Positions 1 through 6,342 of a stretch of 7,476 nt of DNA are shown here, piece after piece. Source of the stretch: JBIOWF01 sp044868295 (GTDB taxonomy: Bacteria; Actinomycetota; Actinomycetes; Streptosporangiales; Streptosporangiaceae); the NCBI GenBank assembly GCA_044868295.1, contig JBIOWF010000099.1:1-7476 (forward strand), read 5' to 3'. The notes below the pieces were generated by a model. It was not told where the DNA came from. It did no database searches and saw only the letters and a list, made by a program, of their open reading frames with translations. Every line of letters begins with the position of its first letter. Positions within the stretch are counted from its first letter, which is position 1. Both the position numbers and the translations under genes were made by a program.

Positions 1-21
1 ACGCATCCGAAGGGGATGCGT
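1..21 (-). terminator. Hairpin downstream of coxM, possible terminator
   Basis: ACGCATCC at 1-8 pairs perfectly with GGATGCGT at 14-21 around a 5-base loop. It lies about 33 bases after the coxM stop, so it could end the cox transcript. The window stops at the hairpin, so a U-tail cannot be checked, and the operon could continue beyond the edge. The 10-base palindrome TGTGATCACA directly follows at 21-30, so the element may instead be regulatory. Confidence 0.4.
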
Positions 22-54
22 GTGATCACAACCCGGGTCCTGGCACGGCTCCGC

Positions 55-912
55 TCAGGTGGCGGCCTTCTGGAGAGCGCGGTGGGTGAGCACCCTGGCC
101 AGGTGCCTGCGGTAGTCGGGCTGCGCGTGCAGGTCGGATGGGGGCTCGGTGCCCTCGTCCGCCCGCGCGGCCGCCTCGCGCAGCGAGCCGTTCGCGCCGA
201 TCTCGGCGCCCCGGGCCGCCTCCTCGACGGCCACGGCACGCACCGGCGTCGGCCCCATGTTCGTCAGCGCCACCCGCGCCTCCTCGACGGTCCCGTTCGA
301 CCGGCGTACGGCCGCCGCAACGCCGACGATCGCCCATGCCTGCGCCGTACGGTGGAACTTCTCGTAGTGGAAGCCCCATCCCGGGCCCAGCTTGGGCACC
401 CGGACACCGACGAGGATCTCCCCGGGCCCGATCGCGGACTCCAGGTAGTCGAGGAAGAAGTCGGCCGCCGCGAGCGTCCGCTCCACGCCCGGCGACCGGA
501 CCACGAAGCCCATGTCCAGGGCGCGGGCGACCGCGGGCAGGTCACCCGCCGGATCGGCGTGGGCGAGCGAGCCGCCGAACGTGCCGCGGTGCCGTACCGC
601 GGGGTCGGCGACCGTCGCCGTGGCCATCGCGACCAGCGGGCAGTGCTCTCTGACGACCGAGGAGTGGACCACGTCGTCGTGCGTGCTCATCGCACCGATG
701 AAAACGTGGTCGCCCCGGTCCTCGATGCCGCGCAACTCCGCTACGCGGCCGACGTCGATCAGCGCCGTCGGGTAGGCGAGTCGCAGCCGCAGCAGCGGCA
801 GCAGCGACTGGCCACCGGCGAGGATCTTGGCGTCCTCCCCGGCGTCGCCGAGAGCCTGGAGCGCCTCCTCCACGGTCGACGGCCTGAAGTAGTCGAACGA
901 TGCGGGGATCAT
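55..912 (-). CDS. coxM: Form II CO dehydrogenase-like FAD-binding medium subunit (CoxM)
   Basis: This 285-residue protein is the FAD subunit of a molybdenum hydroxylase. It passes electrons from the [2Fe-2S] clusters of CoxS through FAD to a quinone or other acceptor, probably at the inner face of the membrane. Seen: the N-terminus MIPASFDYFRPSTVEEAL is typical of the family. The two FAD-binding signatures are present, AGGQSLLP (residues 32-39) and TFGGSLAHADPAGD (111-124). The length is close to the roughly 290 residues usual for CoxM. The ATG overlaps the coxL stop (ATGA, 909-912), and a strong GGAGG lies six bases upstream (919-923), inside the coxL tail. The same frame stays open upstream across coxL, but nothing there resembles a protein. 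It is last in the S-L-M order, as in form II clusters. PGAP-style naming would be xanthine dehydrogenase family protein subunit M. The substrate is unknown. Confidence 0.95.
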   Translation of the reverse strand: MIPASFDYFRPSTVEEALQALGDAGEDAKILAGGQSLLPLLRLRLAYPTALIDVGRVAELRGIEDRGDHVFIGAMSTHDDVVHSSVVREHCPLVAMATATVADPAVRHRGTFGGSLAHADPAGDLPAVARALDMGFVVRSPGVERTLAAADFFLDYLESAIGPGEILVGVRVPKLGPGWGFHYEKFHRTAQAWAIVGVAAAVRRSNGTVEEARVALTNMGPTPVRAVAVEEAARGAEIGANGSLREAAARADEGTEPPSDLHAQPDYRRHLARVLTHRALQKAAT

Positions 913-3404
913 GCGAGGCCTCCCTCCTCGGCAGGCGTACGGGGCGAGCCGGGCGCGGGAGCCGTCCCGGAAATGCCGGTGGCGGGAGCCGCGCCGGACG
1001 TTCCGGTGCCGACCTCTTTGAGCGTGCGCCAGACCCGCTCCGGTGAACACGGCATGCGCACGTCGTGGATGCCGTACGGGCGCAACGCGTCGACGATCGC
1101 GTTGACCACCGCGGGGGTGGAGGCGATCGTCCCGGCCTCGCCGACGCCCTTGACGCCGAGCGGGTTGGTGGTCGCCGGGGTCTCCGTCCGGTCGGTGGTG
1201 AAGTCGGGCAGGTCGGCGGCGGACGGCAGCAGGTAGTCGGCCATCGTCGTGGTCAGCAGGTTGCCCTCCGCGTCGTACACCGCCTCCTCGAACAGCGCCT
1301 GGGCGATGCCCTGGGCGATCCCGCCGTGGACCTGACCCTCGACGATCAGCGGGTTCACGACGTTGCCGACGTCGTCCACCGCGACATACGAACGGATCTT
1401 CGTCGCGCCCGTCTCGGTGTCCACCTCGACCGCGCAGAGGTGGGTGCCGTGCGGGAACGAGAAGTTGTCCGGGTCGAAGGTCGCGTTGGCGTCCAGACGC
1501 GGCTCGAAGCCGTCCGGGAGGTTGTGCGCCGCGAACGTGGCGAGCGCGATCTCCTGGATGGTCCGGGACGTGCCGGTGCCACGGACCCGGAACTCGCCCT
1601 GCGAGAACTCGACGTCGTCCGGTGCGGCCTCCATCAGGTGCGCCGCGACCTGCTTGGCCTTCTCCTTCACCTTCTCGCAGGCGTGGACCACGGCGATGCC
1701 GCCCACGACCAGCGACCGCGAGCCGTAGGTGTCCATGCCCTTGTGCGCCGAGGACGTGTCGCCGTGAATGACCGCGATGTCCTCGAACGGGACCCCGAGA
1801 GAGTCGGCGACGATCTGGCTCCAGGCCGTCTCGTGCCCCTGGCCGTGCGGGCTCGTGCCGGTGACGACCTCCACCTTGCCGGTCGGGAGCATCCGGACGG
1901 TCGCGTGCTCCCAGCCGCCAGCCCCGTAGGAGAGCGAGCCGAGAACGCGGCTGGGCGCCAGGCCGCACATCTCCGTGTACGTCGAGATGCCGATGCCGAG
2001 CTGGACCGGGTCGCCGCGATCGCGCCGGTCGACCTGTTCGGCCCGGAGCTTGTCGTAGCCGAACAGCGCCAGGGCCTTGTCGGTCGCGGCCTCGTAGTTG
2101 CCCGAGTCGTAGGTCAGGCCGCAGATCGTCGTGTACGGGAAGTCCGAGTGCCGGATCCAGTTGCGGCGCCGGACCTCCATCGGGTCGAGGTGGAGCTCGG
2201 CCGCGAGCTCGTCCATGGCACGCTCGATCGCGAAGGTGGCCTCCGGCCGCCCCGCGCCCCGATAGGCGTCGGTCGGCATCTTGGTGGTGAAGACGCCCGT
2301 GCACGTGAAGTCGTAGGCGTCCATCTTGTAGATGCCGTTGTACATGAACGCGCCGAGCAGTGGCACGCCCGGCGTGACCAGCATCAGGTAGGCCCCCATG
2401 TCGGCGAGCAGATCGACGCGCACGCCGCGGATCCGCCCGTCCTGCTCGGCGGCGATCTCGATCCGCTGGATCTGGTCGCGGCCGTGATGCACGGTCAGGT
2501 TGCCCTCGGACCGGGACTCGGTCCACTTCACCGGCTTCCCGATCCGGCGGGTGATCAGCAGGCAGAGCACCTCTTCCGCGGTGACCTGCAGTTTCGAGCC
2601 GAAGCCGCCGCCTACGTCGGGCGCGATGACGCGCAGTTTGTGCTCGGGGATGCCGGTGGTCAGCGCCAGCATGACCCGCAGCACGTGCGGGATCTGGGTG
2701 GCCGAGTGCAGCGTGAACGAGTCGCCGTCGGTCTGCGCCACCACCGCCCTCGGTTCCATGGCCGAGGGGATGAGCCGCTGCTGGATATAGTTCCGGTCGA
2801 TGACCACGGGCGCGTCCCTGAAGGCCGCGTCGATGTCTCCTTGGGCGAACTTCCAGGTGAAGGCCTTGTTGCCGGCCTCGTGCACCTTGGGGCTGCCGTC
2901 GGTGAGCGCTTTCGTCATGTCGAGCACGGCGTCGAGCGGCTCGTAGTCGACCTCGATGAAGTCGAGCGCGTCGGCCGCCTTGTACCGATCGGTGGCGATC
3001 ACGCAGGCCACCGCCTCGCCGACGTACCGGACCTCGGCGACGGCCATCGGCGGGTGGTCGGGGATCACGATGTCCTCGCTGACCGGCCACGCGCACGGGA
3101 GGCTGCCCTGCTCGCCCGCGAAGTCCTGGCCGCTGAACACGGCCACGACGCCGGGCTGCGTGCGTGCCGCCGACGTGTCGACGCGGGTGATCCGCGCGTG
3201 CGCCATGGGGCTGCGCAGGAACGCCACGTGCAGCATCCCGGGCAGCTGGATGTTGTCGGTCCACTGGGTGCGGCCGGTGACCAGGCGCGCGTCTTCCTTA
3301 CGCCTGCGGGCCCGGCCGACCTCGCGCCCGCCCTCGGGCCTGCCGAGCCGGTCGCTCTCCTTGATCTGCTGTGCGACCACGCCCGCGTCGAGTTCTTCGC
3401 TCAT
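909..3404 (-). CDS. coxL: Form II CO dehydrogenase-like molybdopterin large subunit (CoxL)
   Basis: This 831-residue protein is the catalytic, molybdenum-cofactor subunit of a xanthine oxidase-family hydroxylase. Seen: an N-terminal a/b hammerhead-type region (about 36-160), APDVGGGFGSK (261-271), the active-site loop AYRGAGR (380-386), GQGHETAW (521-528), and GVGEAGT (753-759), whose Glu756 is the expected catalytic base. Known: form I CO dehydrogenases carry AYxCSFR with a copper-bearing Cys. AYRGAGR defines form II, whose physiological role is disputed. The Cys is absent here, so a Cu-S-Mo centre like that of Oligotropha is not expected. The chosen ATG overlaps the coxS stop (ATGA, 3401-3404), with AAGGGG about ten bases upstream; this gives MSEELDAG. 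The frame stays open to 3593 upstream, but that part lies inside coxS. The C-terminus carries about 35 extra Ala/Gly/Pro/Thr-rich residues including a 9-residue tandem repeat. Other possible substrates are aldehydes or N-heterocycles. Confidence 0.96.
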   Translation of the reverse strand: MSEELDAGVVAQQIKESDRLGRPEGGREVGRARRRKEDARLVTGRTQWTDNIQLPGMLHVAFLRSPMAHARITRVDTSAARTQPGVVAVFSGQDFAGEQGSLPCAWPVSEDIVIPDHPPMAVAEVRYVGEAVACVIATDRYKAADALDFIEVDYEPLDAVLDMTKALTDGSPKVHEAGNKAFTWKFAQGDIDAAFRDAPVVIDRNYIQQRLIPSAMEPRAVVAQTDGDSFTLHSATQIPHVLRVMLALTTGIPEHKLRVIAPDVGGGFGSKLQVTAEEVLCLLITRRIGKPVKWTESRSEGNLTVHHGRDQIQRIEIAAEQDGRIRGVRVDLLADMGAYLMLVTPGVPLLGAFMYNGIYKMDAYDFTCTGVFTTKMPTDAYRGAGRPEATFAIERAMDELAAELHLDPMEVRRRNWIRHSDFPYTTICGLTYDSGNYEAATDKALALFGYDKLRAEQVDRRDRGDPVQLGIGISTYTEMCGLAPSRVLGSLSYGAGGWEHATVRMLPTGKVEVVTGTSPHGQGHETAWSQIVADSLGVPFEDIAVIHGDTSSAHKGMDTYGSRSLVVGGIAVVHACEKVKEKAKQVAAHLMEAAPDDVEFSQGEFRVRGTGTSRTIQEIALATFAAHNLPDGFEPRLDANATFDPDNFSFPHGTHLCAVEVDTETGATKIRSYVAVDDVGNVVNPLIVEGQVHGGIAQGIAQALFEEAVYDAEGNLLTTTMADYLLPSAADLPDFTTDRTETPATTNPLGVKGVGEAGTIASTPAVVNAIVDALRPYGIHDVRMPCSPERVWRTLKEVGTGTSGAAPATGISGTAPAPGSPRTPAEEGGLA
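954..1007 (-). repeat. Two 27-bp tandem repeats in the coxL tail
   Basis: Two adjacent 27-base units (954-980 and 981-1007) match at about 22 of 27 positions. They encode TGTSGAAPA and TGISGTAPA (CoxL residues 800-808 and 809-817). They lie after the last conserved helix of the large subunit, in a low-complexity tail likely to be disordered. Confidence 0.8.
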
Positions 3405-3886
3405 GCTGTCGTCACCCCTTCGTGCGACATCTCCTGGGCGCCTCGCCGTACGGCGCGGACGATGTTGCAGTAGCCGGTGCACCGGCAGAGGTTTCCCTCC
3501 AGGCCCGCACGGATGGCGTCTTCCGAAGGGTCGGGATTGTCCCGCAGCAGGTCGATGGAGGCCATGATCATGCCGGGCGTGCAGTAGCCGCACTGCAGCG
3601 CGTGCTCCTCATGGAAGGCCTTCTGCATCGGATGCCACGTCCCATTGCTGGACAGGCCCTCGATGGTGACGACGTCACTCTCATCCGCCTGTACGGCGAG
3701 CACGGAGCAGCTCTTCACGCTCCTGCCGTCCAGGAGCACGGTGCAGGCGCCGCAGTTGGTGGTGTCGCAGCCGATGGGGGTTCCCGTCTTCCCCAATCGA
3801 TCTCTCAGGAAGTGCACGAGGAGCAGCCGCGGCTCGACCTCTTCCTCGTACTTGATGTCGTCGACGGTGATCGTGATCCGTGGCAT
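3401..3886 (-). CDS. coxS: Form II CO dehydrogenase-like [2Fe-2S] small subunit (CoxS)
   Basis: This 161-residue protein carries the two [2Fe-2S] clusters that move electrons from the molybdenum site of CoxL to the FAD of CoxM. Seen: an N-terminal plant-ferredoxin-like domain with cluster ligands Cys40, Cys45, Cys48 and Cys60 (GCDTTNCGACTVLLDG...C). A C-terminal helical domain carries ligands Cys99 and Cys102 (QCGYC) and Cys134 and Cys136 (CRCTG). All eight expected Cys are present, and the length is normal for the family. An additional Cys140 (CRCTGYCNIV) sits where relatives usually have a non-Cys residue. The ATG at 3886 was chosen because GGAGG lies four bases upstream and MPRITITVDD matches the usual N-terminus. 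A GTG at 3916 would add ten residues without a good ribosome site. It is first in the operon, and its stop overlaps the coxL start. Confidence 0.95.
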   Translation of the reverse strand: MPRITITVDDIKYEEEVEPRLLLVHFLRDRLGKTGTPIGCDTTNCGACTVLLDGRSVKSCSVLAVQADESDVVTIEGLSSNGTWHPMQKAFHEEHALQCGYCTPGMIMASIDLLRDNPDPSEDAIRAGLEGNLCRCTGYCNIVRAVRRGAQEMSHEGVTTA

Positions 3887-3890
3887 ACGT

Positions 3891-3895
3891 CCTCC
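3891..3895 (-). promoter_or_regulatory. Ribosome binding site of coxS
   Basis: GGAGG on the minus strand ends four bases before the ATG at 3886. It decides between that ATG and the upstream GTG at 3916. Confidence 0.8.
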
Positions 3896-4024
3896 AGGCG
3901 CCGGTCCGCTTTTCACGCGACCTCATACCCACTTCTGAGATCGCCTGGATGCGTCATGGCATCGCGTGGCGTTCGGCCGACCGCGGATCATCTGACGCGG
4001 GGCGCGGCCAGGGCATTGCGGGCG

Positions 4025-4035
4025 CACCAATGGTG
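4025..4035. promoter_or_regulatory. Short dyad downstream of the cox promoter candidate
   Basis: CACCA at 4025-4029 and TGGTG at 4031-4035 form a 5+1+5 inverted repeat. It lies about 20-30 bases downstream of the inferred start of transcription, a plausible operator position. It is short, so chance cannot be excluded. Confidence 0.25.
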
Positions 4036-4064
4036 GTACAGAGAAGTGAGAGCCGACACATGAG

Positions 4065-4092
4065 AACGTACGCCGCTGTACCCGGCGGTCAA
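4065..4092 (-). promoter_or_regulatory. Candidate promoter of the coxSLM operon
   Basis: On the minus strand, TTGACC (4092-4087) is followed after 16 bases by TACGTT (4070-4065). This matches the housekeeping -35 TTGACA and the actinobacterial -10 TAnnnT. Transcription would start near 4058, leaving an untranslated leader of about 170 bases before coxS. No other pair this good was seen closer to coxS. Confidence 0.4.
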
Positions 4093-4103
4093 GACCCGGC
4101 AAG

Positions 4104-4223
4104 CCGGTATGGGCCACTCTTTAGTCTCAGCGGGTCGATCCGTGAGAAAGGGGTCAGCGGCGGCGGATCGCCAGGTATGAGGCCACTCGATCGTGAGCAA
4201 TGGATCAGCGGCGGCGGATCGCC
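4104..4223. repeat. Imperfect tandem duplication of a gene 3' end
   Basis: A perfect 19-base repeat, TCAGCGGCGGCGGATCGCC, occurs at 4154-4172 and 4205-4223. On the minus strand the second copy is the last codons and TGA stop of the small membrane gene. The match continues outward: ATCCGTGAGAAA against ATCGTGAGCAA, and GGTATGGGCCACTC (4106-4119) against GGTATGAGGCCACTC (4174-4188). The unit nearer coxS is about 17 bases longer. This reads as an old tandem duplication of the gene's tail and the sequence after it. Confidence 0.8.
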
Positions 4224-4423
4224 CGGGCGATGACGGCGACGAAGCCCGCGAAGCCCAGGCCGACCAGAAGCACCGGCATCATGATCACAGGGTCGGGGGA
4301 AGGCCCGGTCACATAGCGGATGCCGATCCCGATGAACAGCAACCCGCACAGCAGGGCCAGCCAGTCGGTCCGGTGGACGCGGCGCGGGCGCTCGGTCACC
4401 CGGTCAGGCCGCACGGCGCACAT
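4205..4423 (-). CDS. Small two-helix membrane protein, PspC-operon partner
   Basis: This hypothetical 72-residue protein has two predicted membrane segments, WLALLCGLLFIGIGIRYV (residues 20-37) and VIMMPVLLVGLGFAGFVAVI (about 45-64). It ends in a positively charged tail, ARAIRRR, likely on the cytoplasmic side. The ATG at 4423 lies inside the end of the PspC gene (20-base overlap). A GTG at 4399, four bases after the PspC stop, would give a 64-residue protein starting at VTERPRR. Neither start has a clear Shine-Dalgarno sequence, so translational coupling is likely. The first eight residues are read from DNA already fixed by the overlapping gene, so the shorter form is a real alternative. It probably serves the same envelope function as the upstream PspC protein; no domain was recognised. 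Its 3' end is duplicated just downstream. Confidence 0.75.
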   Translation of the reverse strand: MCAVRPDRVTERPRRVHRTDWLALLCGLLFIGIGIRYVTGPSPDPVIMMPVLLVGLGFAGFVAVIARAIRRR

Positions 4424-5846
4424 CCACGTCGCCGATGCCGGCCTTCACGTGCAACTCGATCGTGGCCATGTCACCGGTCCCACTCACCTCGGGCTCCAGG
4501 ACCCGATCGAACTGGACGTCCGCGCCGTCCTTGACCTTGTGGTCGATCTTGACCTCGCCCAGCCGCGTATAGCCGTACACCTCGATCCTCGCGGTCGGGG
4601 GAACGATCACCGTGAGCTGCCCCATCGACACCGACGCGGAGAAGCGGGCCCGCGCTCCCGGCGCCAGCGCGAAATCGCGCAGGTCGAGCTTTCCCTCACC
4701 GATCCCGATTGTGTAGTTCTTGGCCGCCTGGGTGGTGTTCACCGGATGCCAGGCGTAGCTGCCGATCTTCTTGGGAATTCCGTTCATCGTCGACCCCGCG
4801 ACCAGAATGAGCGACACGATGGTGCCGGTGGCGACCAGCGCCGCGCCCCGGCCGAACCACGTCGCGACGAGCAGCCCCGCCCCGATCGTGATGAGGACCG
4901 CCCCGCCGATCACCGGCACGCTGACCGAACCGGTGCTCGACTGATGCACCGAGACCATGACCCCTCCAATGATCAGCGCCAGGCAGATGGTGAGTCCGCC
5001 GATGAACGACTTGGGCTGCTTCTGCTTCGTACGCGGCGGTGGCGGCTCCTCCGGCGGGTACGGCTTATGCCCATGTGCGCCGCTGTACGGGCTCGGCGGG
5101 CTGTACGGGCTCGGTGAGCCGTACGGGCTGGGTGGGCTGTAGGTGCGGTGCGGGCCGTATGGGCCGTGTGGCGCGAAAGGCTCACTCGACGAGTAGCTTG
5201 TCGGGCCTTCGTACGTGCTGGAACGCGCCTCTTTCGCCAGGTCCGAGAGCCGCCGGTAGCCGCTCGTCCGCGTTGGCGCAGCCCCCTGCGGCGGCATGCC
5301 GTACCAGCCGGATGGGGGCGGGGAGAAAGGTCGCGGCCGGGCGAACGCGGCGTCGGACGCCTGGGTCATCCCGCGGCGGCCGGTCATCAGCTCGGGCAGC
5401 GATTTGGCCACTGCGAGCAGGTCCACGCCCCGCGAGTGCGCGGCGAGGAGCGCGATGGCGAGCAGCGTCCCGACGACGACCGTGCCGGTGCCGATCCCGC
5501 CCGACGCGAGGTTGATGATGAGGCCGAACGCGAATACCGCCGCCAGGAGCGCCAGCACCGTCTCGGTGCCGAAGATCCGGCGCGTCCACTGTTCGAGGTA
5601 GCCGGGTCTCCCGTCCGGTTCCCGCATGAGCAGGAAGGCCGCGATGTACAGCATGATCCCGATGCCGGATCCGAGGACCAGCACGGCGAAGCCGACCCGG
5701 AACAGGACCGGGTCCATGCCCGAGTACCTTCCCAGCCCCGCGCAGACGCCGGTGAGCATGCGGCCCTGGCCGGCGCGGCTCAGCACCCGCTCGGGCTCCG
5801 GCCCGGAAGCGGGTTCCTCGGTGGGGGTGGGTGGTGCCTCGGTCAT
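4404..5846 (-). CDS. PspC domain membrane protein with C-terminal LiaF-like domain
   Basis: This 480-residue polytopic protein is probably part of envelope-stress sensing. Seen in order: an acidic Pro-rich start (1-20); a PspC domain (about 20-76) with RMLTGVCAGLGRYSGMDPVLFRV split over 29-51 and a membrane helix to about 73; helices at about 96-115 and 120-136; a Pro/Tyr/Ser-rich cytoplasmic-type linker (166-272) with five hexapeptide repeats (226-255); three more helices (about 280-300, 310-330, 334-352). A beta-rich C-terminal domain (367-480) follows, with SVSMGQLTVIVP and RLGEVKIDHK like the LiaF/toastrack fold. Known: PspC and LiaF-like proteins act with two-component systems against membrane damage in Gram-positives. 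The ATG has GGAG only two bases upstream, a short spacing. It is the first of two overlapping genes, and a 7+1+7 palindrome lies ten bases before the start. No PspA gene is nearby. Confidence 0.92.
   Translation of the reverse strand: MTEAPPTPTEEPASGPEPERVLSRAGQGRMLTGVCAGLGRYSGMDPVLFRVGFAVLVLGSGIGIMLYIAAFLLMREPDGRPGYLEQWTRRIFGTETVLALLAAVFAFGLIINLASGGIGTGTVVVGTLLAIALLAAHSRGVDLLAVAKSLPELMTGRRGMTQASDAAFARPRPFSPPPSGWYGMPPQGAAPTRTSGYRRLSDLAKEARSSTYEGPTSYSSSEPFAPHGPYGPHRTYSPPSPYGSPSPYSPPSPYSGAHGHKPYPPEEPPPPRTKQKQPKSFIGGLTICLALIIGGVMVSVHQSSTGSVSVPVIGGAVLITIGAGLLVATWFGRGAALVATGTIVSLILVAGSTMNGIPKKIGSYAWHPVNTTQAAKNYTIGIGEGKLDLRDFALAPGARARFSASVSMGQLTVIVPPTARIEVYGYTRLGEVKIDHKVKDGADVQFDRVLEPEVSGTGDMATIELHVKAGIGDVDVRRAA
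5082..5171 (-). repeat. Five 18-bp tandem repeats in the PspC gene linker
   Basis: Five consecutive 18-base units start at 5082, 5100, 5118, 5136 and 5154. On the minus strand they encode PHGPYG, PHRTYS, PPSPYG, SPSPYS and PPSPYS (residues 226-255). Units at 5082 and 5100 are nearly identical, while those at 5136 and 5154 have diverged, so the array has grown from one end. The repeats keep the frame. Confidence 0.85.
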
Positions 5847-5855
5847 GGCTCCATC

Positions 5856-5870
5856 GTGGCGTTACGCCAC
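5856..5870. promoter_or_regulatory. 7+1+7 palindrome upstream of the PspC gene
   Basis: GTGGCGT at 5856-5862 and ACGCCAC at 5864-5870 form a perfect inverted repeat with a single central base. It lies ten bases before the PspC start codon. It could be an operator, or as RNA part of a hairpin close to the ribosome site. No clear -10/-35 pair was found for this gene. Confidence 0.4.
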
Positions 5871-5915
5871 GGTCACCCACCATCCGGGGAACCCCTGACC
5901 CGACCCCGACCCGCA

Positions 5916-5931
5916 CCCCCGGAATCGGGGG
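5916..5931. terminator. Small GC hairpin, secondary terminator candidate
   Basis: CCCCCG at 5916-5921 pairs with CGGGGG at 5926-5931 around a GAAT loop. It lies 12 bases beyond the larger hairpin at 5943-5979, between the secreted-protein gene and the PspC gene. There is no T-run, so it is weaker evidence on its own. Confidence 0.4.
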
Positions 5932-5942
5932 CTCCCAGCGCG

Positions 5943-5979
5943 GAGGCCCCACCAGCGGCACGGTCGCCGGTGGGGCCTC
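5943..5979 (-). terminator. Strong hairpin after the secreted-protein gene
   Basis: GAGGCCCCACC at 5943-5953 pairs perfectly with GGTGGGGCCTC at 5969-5979, an 11-bp stem that can extend inward by three pairs after one mismatch. It starts about 30 bases after the stop at 6009. No U-tail follows, as is common for actinobacterial terminators. It separates this transcript from the PspC gene on the same strand. Confidence 0.7.
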
Positions 5980-6008
5980 GATGGTCGGGCGGATCGGTTC
6001 AGGCGCCG

Positions 6009-6338
6009 CTAGATGCCACGCGTGTCGCCGGGGTGGGAGCAGAGCTCGCCGATGTACCAGGCGCCGATGGCGTCCTTGTCGAGCTTGGTCCGGCCAGGTC
6101 CCACACAGCGGTCGTAGTCGTCCCGGAAGACCCGGTCCACCCGGATCCAGACGTTGGTGTCCGTCGCACAGTGCTCGTAGGCCGGGTCGTCGGTCCAGGT
6201 GGGTCCGATGTATCCGCAGGGGCCCCGTTGAGCGCTCGCCGAAGCGGGGGAGGCGCCGATGGACGCGGCCGCCGCCGAGGCGACGGCGACGATCGCCGCG
6301 AACCGGGTGATACCTGAGCACACGCTCTTTACTCGCAT
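6009..6338 (-). CDS. Small secreted Cys-rich protein, DUF6355-like
   Basis: This 109-residue protein has a classic signal peptide: a basic start (MRVK), a hydrophobic Ala-rich core (about 12-28), and a cleavage site probably after PASASA (residue 36). The mature part, about 73 residues, holds four Cys (41, 57, 78, 100) in PCGY, EHCATD, DRCVGPG and GELC. They could make two disulfides. The spacing, with V-I-V before DYDRCVGPG and a final AWYIGELC, resembles the actinobacterial DUF6355 family, sometimes named for natural product biosynthesis; this is from memory and not searched. No lipobox is present, since Cys7 is within the basic start. The ATG is preceded by a full AAGGAG four bases upstream (6343-6348). 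It is monocistronic: its own promoter candidate lies upstream and a strong hairpin follows. Function unknown. Confidence 0.85.
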   Translation of the reverse strand: MRVKSVCSGITRFAAIVAVASAAAASIGASPASASAQRGPCGYIGPTWTDDPAYEHCATDTNVWIRVDRVFRDDYDRCVGPGRTKLDKDAIGAWYIGELCSHPGDTRGI

Positions 6339-6342
6339 GATT

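Larger units (their letters stand above)
3887..4204. other. Gene-free region between the small membrane gene and coxS
   Basis: No reading frame here looks like protein; the open frames are short and Arg/Pro-rich. The region holds the coxS ribosome site, a candidate minus-strand promoter (4065-4092), a short dyad CACCA-A-TGGTG (4025-4035), and the duplicated 3' end of the upstream gene (4104-4223, running into that gene). No convincing terminator was found between the small membrane gene and coxS, so read-through into the cox operon is possible. Confidence 0.6.

Noticed and set aside
16..1236. 406-codon plus-strand frame opposite coxM and the coxL end
   Set aside because: It is an antisense shadow with repetitive Arg/Gly/Val content and no domain.
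913..3264. Long open minus-strand frame running upstream of coxM through coxL
   Set aside because: It is the coxM frame left open by high GC. The translation is Arg/Gly-rich and lacks family motifs, and coxL in another frame explains the DNA.
1065..3473. 802-codon open frame on the plus strand
   Set aside because: It is antisense to coxL, in the phase that high third-position GC keeps open. The composition (Arg, Val, Asp, His) is unlike a real protein and there is no ribosome site.
4089..4349. 86-codon minus-strand frame containing GDPPPL twice
   Set aside because: The repeated peptide only reflects the duplicated 19-mer read in another frame. The small membrane gene explains the coding part.
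5148..6317. 389-codon plus-strand frame opposite the PspC and secreted-protein genes
   Set aside because: It crosses two real genes and strong intergenic hairpins, and its composition is that of an antisense shadow.
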